Assembly (NCBI GenBank): GCA_903879875.1
Contig: CAIRNC010000182.1
Coordinates: 1-7,167 of the forward strand
From: an uncultured Bacteroidota bacterium
GTDB lineage: Bacteria; Bacteroidota; Bacteroidia; Flavobacteriales; Flavobacteriaceae
Direction: 5' to 3'
DNA: 7,167 nucleotides
Shown: positions 1 through 6,272 of the stretch, one piece after another
Layout of the letters: every line of letters begins with the position of its first letter
Position numbering within the stretch: position 1 is the stretch's first letter
The notes under the pieces: generated by a model
The model's database searches: none
Told to the model about the DNA's origin: nothing
What the model saw: the letters and a program-made list of their open reading frames with translations, nothing else
Made by a program: the position numbers and the translations under genes

Positions 1-1586
1 ACATAAATAGTTTGGTTAAAAGGAACGCTATTTTGAAAAGCCGTTGGATTTGAAATGGGTTGCGTCAATCCAGCATCCAGAAAATAGCTTAATGTCAATC
101 CAGGGGTATTGCTGGTAATGTTGTTATACGCTTGAGTAAGATTAGTGATAGAAATCCCATCATTATTTGGAATGGTAAAATCGCATTGTTCCACAGTTAT
201 TGGAGCAGATGAGAGCAAAGGCAACGCATTTATTTTAATAGAAACCGCGTTAGAAGTAGTACTGCAAAGCCCTTGCTCGGTCACTTGTAATGTATATATA
301 GCTGTTGAACCAACCGATTGATTACTGGCACTTACAGTATAATTTGAACTAGTCGCACCAGAAATTAGCACCCCATCTTTGAACCATTGGTACGAAACAT
401 TAGTAAGTCCAATACTATTTTGAAGCAATGAAGTGATTTGGAAACTATCGCCATCACAAATAATTTTGTCGTTTGCTATACTGACTTGTGGTTTTTGATA
501 TACCGAAATGCTGTTTGACGTTACAGCTGCACAACCGGCATTAGCTACTTTTACACTATAATCTCCTGATAATGTAGGTGAATAATTTTGTGCTGTCGCT
601 GCTGAAACTGTGATATTGTTCACAAACCATTGATAGGTATACGTCTGTATTTCCGTGTTTAGGATATTGGTTTGCAAAACAGGATTGGCATTCAGGCACT
701 GTGAAGTCGCTTGAATGTTGATGTTAGGTGCTGTGAAAAAACTCAAGTCTATCGAATCGCTTTGGTCATCCGTAAAGGGAAGATTGGATGGGTCGATACT
801 TAAATTAGTACTATCATAAGCTGCAATTTGTACTTTGTAGCTGCCCGTTTCAGAAACGCTAATTGTATTGGTACTTGAAAGCGAGCTGTTTGTGGTTGCA
901 ATTAAAACGCCGTCTTTGAACCATTTGTAACTAAATCTTAAATTAGATTGTGTGCCAGGAAAATTGCTGCTATCAACCGTAGCCATCAGTGATTTTGTAG
1001 CTGGTTTGCAATAATTCAACTGTGTGATTTCATTAGAGGCCGTATCTTTTATTTTTACATCAGAAAGGAAACTACAATCAGAGCTTCCGTTACCTCCAGT
1101 TTGTGTAATGGTAATTTCACCATGAAGTTGGGAGTAATTATCTACTAACAAAATATAATATTCATCAGTGATTACATTGGTTAAATTCACATTTTCAACT
1201 GTATCAGGAAGCCAACTACAATCTTTCTCTGAACTAGGATTGAGTTGTGAGCAAATATTAGACAAACTATTAAAAGGTCCCCAAAGCACAAAATCCACAT
1301 CGATTGCGTTGCCTAAATTACTCACTTGACTTATTTCTAAAAAAATGTCGCCTGAATTTTTAATTTTTATATAAAACCAAGCGGGGGCTTTTGGTGCCTG
1401 TTCAAAACAGCTGATACTATAGGTCTCAGTGTTTGAAGTTGTCGAGTTGCTGAATGGAATGCTAGTAGCACAGGATTGATACAGCTGCGGATTGGCTTCT
1501 AAAGTGGCACAATTGGGTGCTCCAACTTGGGCAAATCCTATGGAGCTTATAAAGAGTAGGAGTGTGATTCTAAAAATGGAATTCAT
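1..1586 (-). CDS. Large secreted Ig/PKD-repeat surface protein, probable T9SS type B cargo (C-terminus outside window)
   Basis: The frame is open for 528 codons from the ATG at 1586 and runs off the left edge, so the protein is partial. Residues 1-19 are a signal peptide (MNSIFRIT, hydrophobic run, then FA|Q). Residues 20-171 form the N-terminal module common in Flavobacteriaceae T9SS type B proteins: AWFYIKI at 69-75, DVDFVLWGPF at 96-105, YYILLVDNYS at 143-152 and ITQTGG at 161-166, with six cysteines (26, 39, 60, 112, 123, 171). Ig-like modules follow, each carrying a core Trp (KWFKDGVL 221-228, YQWFVNN 318-324, YQWFKDGVL 399-407) and plausible disulphide pairs C297/C352 and C377/C441. From C468 a different repeat begins (NNDGI, YFLDAGLTQPI, NQTIY) that in this family usually precedes the gliding-motility-associated C-terminal sorting domain. 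That domain lies outside the window, so the T9SS assignment is inferred. The likely role is a cell-surface or adhesin-like protein; the ligand is unknown. Confidence 0.9.
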   Translation of the reverse strand, partial: MNSIFRITLLLFISSIGFAQVGAPNCATLEANPQLYQSCATSIPFSNSTTSNTETYSISCFEQAPKAPAWFYIKIKNSGDIFLEISQVSNLGNAIDVDFVLWGPFNSLSNICSQLNPSSEKDCSWLPDTVENVNLTNVITDEYYILLVDNYSQLHGEITITQTGGNGSSDCSFLSDVKIKDTASNEITQLNYCKPATKSLMATVDSSNFPGTQSNLRFSYKWFKDGVLIATTNSSLSSTNTISVSETGSYKVQIAAYDSTNLSIDPSNLPFTDDQSDSIDLSFFTAPNINIQATSQCLNANPVLQTNILNTEIQTYTYQWFVNNITVSAATAQNYSPTLSGDYSVKVANAGCAAVTSNSISVYQKPQVSIANDKIICDGDSFQITSLLQNSIGLTNVSYQWFKDGVLISGATSSNYTVSASNQSVGSTAIYTLQVTEQGLCSTTSNAVSIKINALPLLSSAPITVEQCDFTIPNNDGISITNLTQAYNNITSNTPGLTLSYFLDAGLTQPISNPTAFQNSVPFNQTIY

Positions 1587-1641
1587 GTTAAATTGTGTAA
1601 TAAAAGTACAAGTTTTGGGGTTGTTTTTCGTATTTATTAAT

Positions 1642-1673
1642 CAAATATATAGCTTTGTATTATTTTCTATAAA
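1642..1673 (-). promoter_or_regulatory. Candidate Bacteroidota promoter for the T9SS surface protein
   Basis: Read on the minus strand, TATATTTG at 1649-1642 matches the Bacteroidota -7 element TAnnTTTG exactly. A TTTA at 1673-1670, 20 bases upstream, is one mismatch from the TTTG form of the -33 element. Transcription would begin about 50 bases before the ATG at 1586. The -33 part lies inside the last codons of the PAP2 gene. The short AT-rich gap shows no terminator hairpin, so read-through from PAP2 is also possible. Confidence 0.45.
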
Positions 1674-2229
1674 TAAAATTTCTATTATATGAATATTGAA
1701 ATGCTTTGTGCATCAAATATCCAGTAATCCATCCGCAAAGATAACCACACATAATATCTATAGGATAATGCAACCCTAGATATATTCTGCTGTATGCAAA
1801 AATCAAAGGCCATAAAAAGATTAGCCAGAAATAGCGGTATTGTTTTTTTAGGAGTAAAAATAAAAAGGCAGCTACAGCCATTGTGTTTGCCGCATGTCCA
1901 GAAAAAAAGCTAAAGGTTTCACTAGACTTAACAACTCGAATGATAGTGTTTATAGCAGGATCGCTACACGGACGCAATCTTTGAAATTCATATTTAAAAA
2001 GATTCGTAATTTGGTCCGTTGCGGCTACTAATACGGCTACAAAAATCAGGACAATTAAGGATTGTTTAACACCTAATTTTTTATAAACCAAGTACAATAA
2101 AAATATAAAAAAAGGAATCCAATTGGTTTGTTTTGTAATGAACAACCACAAACCATCAAAGGTTTCGGAACCTAATCCGTTGAGGTAAATCAATAATTCT
2201 TTGTCGAGAAGAAGGATTTTCTCTAACAT
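1660..2229 (-). CDS. PAP2-family membrane phosphatase (undecaprenyl-diphosphatase or lipid phosphatase type)
   Basis: This 189-residue integral inner-membrane protein carries all three phosphatidic acid phosphatase type 2 motifs. Motif 1 is K79-x6-R86-P87 (KYEFQRLRP). Motif 2 is S110-G111-H112, with Phe instead of the usual Pro before the Ser. Motif 3 is S147-R148-x5-H154-x3-D158 (SRIYLGLHYPID). H112 and H154 are the expected catalytic histidines. Hydrophobic segments lie at about 37-49, 56-71, 113-127, 132-146 and 155-173. Family members hydrolyse lipid phosphates or diphosphates such as undecaprenyl diphosphate, phosphatidic acid or phosphatidylglycerol phosphate, at the periplasmic face. 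The sequence alone does not settle the substrate; recycling of the undecaprenyl carrier is the commonest role for small bacterial forms. The ATG lies 2 bases after the stop of the Tat-subunit gene, so the two are very probably co-transcribed and perhaps translationally coupled. Confidence 0.95.
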   Translation of the reverse strand: MLEKILLLDKELLIYLNGLGSETFDGLWLFITKQTNWIPFFIFLLYLVYKKLGVKQSLIVLIFVAVLVAATDQITNLFKYEFQRLRPCSDPAINTIIRVVKSSETFSFFSGHAANTMAVAAFLFLLLKKQYRYFWLIFLWPLIFAYSRIYLGLHYPIDIMCGYLCGWITGYLMHKAFQYSYNRNFIYRK

Positions 2230-2231
2230 TT

Positions 2232-2606
2232 TTAAGATTGTCTTTTGATAGGGCCATCGACCAAATCGTCAATTGTTATTTTGGCTTTTGTGATTTCGGT
2301 AGTAATATCATCGGTTATCGATTTTACATCGTTGGTTTTTGCCGATGTTTCTTCTAAAACCATTTTGTTAAATCCTTGTTTTATGCTGTCCATTTCATCA
2401 GTAAAACCGCTTGTTATGGATTTTACATCCAGTCCATTGGCTTCGGCACTTTTTGTGATTTCACTTTTTATATCGTCAGTAGCATTTTTTAATTGCGCCA
2501 TTCCTTTACCTAATGTTCGAGCAATTTCTGGCACTTTATCCGCTCCAAAAAGCATTACAGCTATTAATACGATGAATATTAATTCTGATCCTCCTATTCC
2601 AAACAT
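2232..2606 (-). CDS. tatA/tatB: Sec-independent (twin-arginine) protein translocase subunit TatA/TatB
   Basis: This 124-residue protein has the standard TatA/B layout: a short N-terminal membrane helix (about residues 6-20), the FG hinge at 20-21, an amphipathic helix (about 23-52) and a polar C-terminal tail. It mixes features of the two subunits. The hinge helix (LFGADKVPEIARTLGKG) resembles TatA, whereas the opening MFxIGxSEL with Glu at position 8 and the long tail resemble TatB. The tail contains related segments: DVKSIT at 60-65 and 93-98, and DDIKSEITK (44-52) against DDITTEITK (99-107). Tat moves folded proteins across the inner membrane together with TatC, which is not in this window. 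None of the exported proteins here has a twin-arginine signal, so their proximity does not mark them as Tat substrates. The PAP2 gene follows 2 bases downstream. Confidence 0.93.
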   Translation of the reverse strand: MFGIGGSELIFIVLIAVMLFGADKVPEIARTLGKGMAQLKNATDDIKSEITKSAEANGLDVKSITSGFTDEMDSIKQGFNKMVLEETSAKTNDVKSITDDITTEITKAKITIDDLVDGPIKRQS

Positions 2607-2635
2607 ATTCTTTTGGTTTAAAAAATTTTAAAGTA

Positions 2636-2671
2636 CAAAGTTACAAAGATTTTGTTCCCTCTCTATTCAAA
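2636..2671 (-). promoter_or_regulatory. Candidate promoter for the Tat-subunit/PAP2 pair
   Basis: On the minus strand, TAACTTTG at 2643-2636 is an exact -7 element (TAnnTTTG). A TTTG at 2671-2668, in the last codons of the M1 peptidase gene, could be the -33 element, but the spacer is 24 bases, slightly longer than usual. The predicted start is about 20-25 bases before the ATG at 2606. The -7 element sits in a short tandem repeat: TACAAAG occurs at 2634-2640 and 2642-2648 on the plus strand. This would allow the pair to be expressed separately from the peptidase. Confidence 0.42.
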
Positions 2672-4897
2672 TTTAGATTTTACTTCTGTTTTTGGCCATG
2701 TATTATTGGTCGTGTCGATATCGGCTGTTTCAAGTTTTGGATCTACAACTATTTTTTTGATAGCCTTTTCAGTAGCAAATGTACGAGACACTTCATAGTC
2801 ATTTAAACGCCATATTTGTGCTGGAAAAGTATGGGTTTCAAAAGTACCATCTTCAAATGTAATCTCGACAATTATTGGCATCACTAATCCTCCAGGTTTG
2901 TTAAAGGCAACTTGATAAAAATACTTCGGCGTTTTTAGTTTTTCAATTTCTTCGGGTTTGAAATTGGCAGTTATAAACTCATTTAAAGGTTTTATTTCTT
3001 TTATGTTTAATGGTTTGTCCATTTCTGGTTTATAATCGGCACTGCCATTTTCTACCATAAAAACTTGCGGTCCTGTTGCTTTTAACCTGTTTCTTCGGGA
3101 AGGAACTGGCGCTTTAAATCCGGCAGGAACTACATCGCTAACATAATATTGTTTTACCTCTTTTATTCCAATATCGGTAAAATCGGTAGTGTAAAACCAA
3201 CCTCTAAAAAACCAATCCAAATCGAGTGCAGAGGCATCTTCCATAGTTCGAAAAAAGTCTTCAGGAGTAGGATGTTTGAATTTCCAACGGTTGGTATACG
3301 TTTTGAAAGCATAGTCAAAAAGCTCGTGTCCCATAATAGTTTCTCTTAAGATATTCAATCCCGCAGCTGGTTTTCCATAAGCATTATTCCCAAATTGTTT
3401 GATGCTTTCAGAGTTGGTCATTATGGGTTCAATGTTTTTTTGATCACCACTCATGTAGGGCACAATCATTCTTGCTGGACCTCTATCTACTGGAAAAGTA
3501 GGCTCCCACGAAATTTCTGCAAGGTATTCCATAAAAGTATTTAAACCTTCGTCCATCCATGTCCATTGGCGTTCGTCGGAGTTGACTATCATTGGAAAAA
3601 AGTTGTGTCCCACTTCGTGAATAATAACGCCCAACATACCATATTTTACTCGATCAGAATAGGTGCCATCGGCATCAGGACGACCAAAATTCCAACAAAT
3701 CATAGGATATTCCATACCTTGATCTTGTGCATTCACCGATACCGCTTTTGGATAAGGAAAGTCAAACGTATAACTCGAGTAGCTTTTTAGTGTATGTGCA
3801 ACGGCACGTGTGGAATATTGCTCCCACAGTGGATTTCCTTCTTTCGGATACAAAGAAATAGCCATAACGGTTTTGCCTCCCAGTTTTACAGCCATTGCAT
3901 CAAGAATAAACTTTCGAGAGGTTGAAATACCAAAATCACGAACGTTTTCCGCTTTGAATTTCCAAGTTTTTTTCTTGTCAGAAAAGCCTTTTTCAGTAGC
4001 CTCTGCTTCTGACTGAGTTACAATTACAACAGGTTTGTCAAAAGAATTTTCAGCTTGCGTGTAACGTTGTACTTGTAATGGTGTAAAAACTTCATTTCTG
4101 TTTTGTAAAACACCCGTTGCTTCCATAATATGATCGGCAGGAACCGTAATGTTTACTTCAAAGTTCCCAAAAGGCAAAGCAAATTCGCCACTGCCCCAAA
4201 ATTGCATATTTTGCCAACCTTCCACGTCATTATAAACCGCCATTCTAGGATAAAATTGCGCCAGAATGTATAAATTGTTTCCGTCTTTAAAATGTTCATA
4301 ACCCGAACGACCGCCATCAATCATATAATTATTGATGTTGTAATTCCATTTGATTGTCAATGCTATTTTTTCTCCGTGTGCTAATGGTTTTGCCAAATTA
4401 ATGCGCATCATGGTTTGGTTAATAGTGTAGGGAATAGCAATGCCTTTTGCGTCTTTTACATAATCGATATTGAAACCGCCATCAAATTTTTCTTCTAAAT
4501 ATTTTCTAGAAAAGCCAGCCGCACTGATAGAAGGATCTATTTTTGCGTTTTCAATTAGCGGTGTTTTAGAGTTTTTTGCAGCTATATTTTGATCCAATTG
4601 AATCCATAAATAATCCAATGATTCTTTAGCATTATTGGTGTAAGTAATGGTTTCAACGCCGTATAATTTGGTATTTTTGTCATCCAATTCCACATCCATT
4701 TTATAATCGGCTTGTTGCTGATAATATTCAGGACCTGGCGCGCCCGAAGCCGTTCTGTACATGTTTGGTGTAGCCAGTAAATCATACATTTGTCTGAATT
4801 TATTGGTGTCAGTATGTCCTTGTGCTTTGACTTCTTGTGCCGAGGTTGTTAATGTAATAAGTAGGAAAGAAACTATAAAGTATGCCGATTTTTTCAT
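2663..4897 (-). CDS. Secreted M1-family zinc metallopeptidase (gluzincin aminopeptidase type)
   Basis: This 744-residue protein has a signal peptide (1-20, cleavage likely TTSA|Q; no lipobox). Residues of about 60-310 form the N-terminal beta domain. The thermolysin-like catalytic domain follows, with the exopeptidase motif GMEYP at 394-398 (the counterpart of GAMEN/GGMEN), the zinc site HEVGH at 427-431 and the third ligand E450 in WMDEGLN, giving HEXXH-x18-E. E428 is the general base and Y507 in AYGKPAAGLNIL is the probable transition-state tyrosine. All key residues are present, so an active enzyme is expected, probably removing N-terminal residues from peptides in the periplasm or outside the cell. 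After about residue 560 comes a tail rich in beta strands rather than the long helical domain of classical aminopeptidase N. The gene begins 60 bases after the DUF6702 gene. No perfect promoter motif is visible there (TAGTTTAA and TACTTTTA are near matches), so read-through from upstream is plausible. Confidence 0.97.
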   Translation of the reverse strand: MKKSAYFIVSFLLITLTTSAQEVKAQGHTDTNKFRQMYDLLATPNMYRTASGAPGPEYYQQQADYKMDVELDDKNTKLYGVETITYTNNAKESLDYLWIQLDQNIAAKNSKTPLIENAKIDPSISAAGFSRKYLEEKFDGGFNIDYVKDAKGIAIPYTINQTMMRINLAKPLAHGEKIALTIKWNYNINNYMIDGGRSGYEHFKDGNNLYILAQFYPRMAVYNDVEGWQNMQFWGSGEFALPFGNFEVNITVPADHIMEATGVLQNRNEVFTPLQVQRYTQAENSFDKPVVIVTQSEAEATEKGFSDKKKTWKFKAENVRDFGISTSRKFILDAMAVKLGGKTVMAISLYPKEGNPLWEQYSTRAVAHTLKSYSSYTFDFPYPKAVSVNAQDQGMEYPMICWNFGRPDADGTYSDRVKYGMLGVIIHEVGHNFFPMIVNSDERQWTWMDEGLNTFMEYLAEISWEPTFPVDRGPARMIVPYMSGDQKNIEPIMTNSESIKQFGNNAYGKPAAGLNILRETIMGHELFDYAFKTYTNRWKFKHPTPEDFFRTMEDASALDLDWFFRGWFYTTDFTDIGIKEVKQYYVSDVVPAGFKAPVPSRRNRLKATGPQVFMVENGSADYKPEMDKPLNIKEIKPLNEFITANFKPEEIEKLKTPKYFYQVAFNKPGGLVMPIIVEITFEDGTFETHTFPAQIWRLNDYEVSRTFATEKAIKKIVVDPKLETADIDTTNNTWPKTEVKSKFE

Positions 4898-4957
4898 GTT
4901 TTGATGCGCTATTAAGGTTATAAAAGTAATTTTATTTCGTTAAACTAAATAGGTTTG

Positions 4958-5461
4958 CTATTCTTTTAACATTCCTTTGATAGTATCGCCAGTTAAAAGC
5001 ACACTTTTTTTAATGCCATAAATTGTAGATTGCATAATGTTTTGTTGTTCGCTATCCAGTTCAAATAAGCAGGTGTTTTGAACTTCTAGTGTATTTATTT
5101 TAGCAATGTCCTTGCATTTGAAATAACAAATTACCACATTGCTTTCAAGTTCTTTGCTTAGAAAAATTATTTGCTTCTGTTCCCCGTTTACTTTTAATGA
5201 GAAATGATCTGTAAAGTATTTTTTCATCAAAACCACATCGTTTTCCGATTCATTTGGTTCTCCAATATGTATATTTTGCTTGTATTTCTTGGTCAATACG
5301 TTATTCAAATCGTCAATAAATAGGCGTGAAGTAATTTGAAGCACTTTTTTTTCTTGAGCATAATTAATTTGATAAATCGAAACATAAAATTTATGTATTC
5401 CAATGGAAGTAAAGCTTGTTAAAAAGATAAAAAGCAAACCAAATGTTATTATTTTTTTCAT
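4958..5461 (-). CDS. Exported DUF6702-type protein of unknown function
   Basis: The product has 167 residues. Residues 1 to about 19 form a signal peptide or membrane anchor (MKKIITFGLLFIFLTSFTS). The mature part starts with HKFYVSIYQINY (23-34) and continues with LQITSRLFIDDLNNVL (41-56), a strand-rich middle section and a short C-terminal stretch (NIMQSTIYGIKKSVLL, 141-156). I recognise the HKFYVS and SRLFIDDL pattern as that of the Bacteroidota family named DUF6702, whose function I do not know; this is from memory, not a search. There are no catalytic motifs. Its place between the carboxypeptidase-regulatory-like genes (13 bases upstream) and the secreted M1 peptidase (60 bases downstream) suggests a periplasmic or envelope role alongside them, perhaps as a partner protein, but that is inference. 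The start is the only sensible one because it restores the signal peptide; the next Met is at residue 79. Confidence 0.85.
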   Translation of the reverse strand: MKKIITFGLLFIFLTSFTSIGIHKFYVSIYQINYAQEKKVLQITSRLFIDDLNNVLTKKYKQNIHIGEPNESENDVVLMKKYFTDHFSLKVNGEQKQIIFLSKELESNVVICYFKCKDIAKINTLEVQNTCLFELDSEQQNIMQSTIYGIKKSVLLTGDTIKGMLKE

Positions 5462-5465
5462 TCTT

Positions 5466-5498
5466 CAAAAGTAATTATTCTTTTTTAGCTAAAACAAA
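5466..5498 (-). promoter_or_regulatory. Candidate promoter abutting the DUF6702 start codon (possible leaderless start)
   Basis: On the minus strand, TTTG at 5498-5495, a 21-base spacer, and TACTTTTG at 5473-5466 match both halves of the Bacteroidota promoter with normal spacing. The -7 element ends only 4 bases before the ATG at 5461, so transcription would begin at or next to the A of that ATG, giving a leaderless mRNA. The motif straddles the end of the upstream coding sequence. It may be a chance match in AT-rich DNA. Confidence 0.3.
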
Positions 5499-6272
5499 TT
5501 CTTTGCGTTTTGCAATCAAAAATGCAATTAATTCTATTTCTCTATTCACTTCCAATAATTCGTTTGCTTTGGAATCCGCTTCACAAAAAGCAAGAAATAA
5601 TACAGTTTCAGCGGTTGTTAAATGTAAAGTATTTTCAAAAAAATAGGAGCTATATCTTTCTTTTATTGCGTCTGGAAAATATTTATGGGATGTAAAAATA
5701 ATTTTTTTCGCTTTCTTTTTGGGCTGAATTAGTTTCACTATTTTAGTGCCAATTGCCATAAAATCCATCATATACCTTCGGTCGATATATCCCGGCATAA
5801 GTTTATTAGTTGGAGATGAACGCGTGTCATCTTCAAAATTTGTAATCAAAGCCAATTGGATATTAGGTTTTGCAACACGTTTTATTTTAATGTTCTTTTG
5901 GTCGGTGTTTAAATTTCCTGTGAGGGCATTTGGAGAAATGATGATTTCATCAAGCGTAGTGCTAAAGCTTTCAAGTTTTACTTTGAATATTTGTACATTA
6001 AAATCGGCTTCCGTCAAAATTATTTTTTTAGAAACCGATGAAAAACTGGAGAAAACTAAGGTGTCTTTTGGTCTTGCAAATAAATTGAAATAGCCTTGTT
6101 GGTCTGAAATTGCAAATTTATTGATATTGATATTTAGTACTTTTATGTTTTCCAAACCAATAGAATCGTTCATTATTTTACCCGATAGTAACTCACGAGG
6201 TACTTGTTGTGAAAATAGTAATTGACTCAATAAAATCAAACAAAGTAGGAGCGTTTTATTAGTTTTTATCAT
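5475..6272 (-). CDS. Secreted carboxypeptidase-like regulatory domain protein (downstream paralogue)
   Basis: I start this gene at the ATG at 6272 (265 residues), which opens directly into a signal peptide (MIKTNKTLLL...LLFSQ, about 1-21). An in-frame TTG at 6293 would add seven residues (MIITFGS) and spoil the signal peptide shape. Residues of about 29-102 are a CarboxypepD_reg-like beta-sandwich, with LSGKI, AISDQQGYFNLFARPKDTLVFSS and a closing LDEI at 107-110. The rest (111-265) is basic and mostly helical, ending in LLEVNREIELIAFLIAKRKEF. Unlike SusC or other TonB-dependent receptors, which start with the same domain, there is no plug or barrel. Its ATG lies inside the 3' end of the upstream paralogue (14-base overlap), and the DUF6702 gene follows after 13 bases. 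The proteins are probably periplasmic or attached to the envelope; the function is unknown. Confidence 0.86.
   Translation of the reverse strand: MIKTNKTLLLCLILLSQLLFSQQVPRELLSGKIMNDSIGLENIKVLNININKFAISDQQGYFNLFARPKDTLVFSSFSSVSKKIILTEADFNVQIFKVKLESFSTTLDEIIISPNALTGNLNTDQKNIKIKRVAKPNIQLALITNFEDDTRSSPTNKLMPGYIDRRYMMDFMAIGTKIVKLIQPKKKAKKIIFTSHKYFPDAIKERYSSYFFENTLHLTTAETVLFLAFCEADSKANELLEVNREIELIAFLIAKRKEFVLAKKE

Noticed and set aside
1492..1692. 66-codon plus-strand frame over the start of the T9SS protein gene
   Set aside because: It covers the reverse complement of a signal peptide and an AT-rich gap; the minus-strand frame is far better supported.
2245..2631. 128-codon plus-strand reading frame lying across the whole Tat-subunit gene
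   Set aside because: It mirrors the biased Lys/Asp/Ile/Thr codons of the Tat tail, giving a Ser/Ile/Val-rich sequence with no family features. The Tat gene on the other strand is unmistakable.
2607..2662. Intrinsic terminator between the M1 and Tat genes
   Set aside because: The gap has A and T runs but no GC-containing stem followed by a T run on the transcribed strand.
3149..4016. Several short plus-strand frames (66-74 codons) inside the M1 peptidase gene
   Set aside because: They are antisense to the catalytic domain, share no features with known proteins, and are of a length expected by chance.
5746..6093. 115-codon plus-strand frame opposite the downstream paralogue
   Set aside because: It is antisense to a gene with a clear signal peptide and domain, shows no motif of its own, and no promoter is visible for it.
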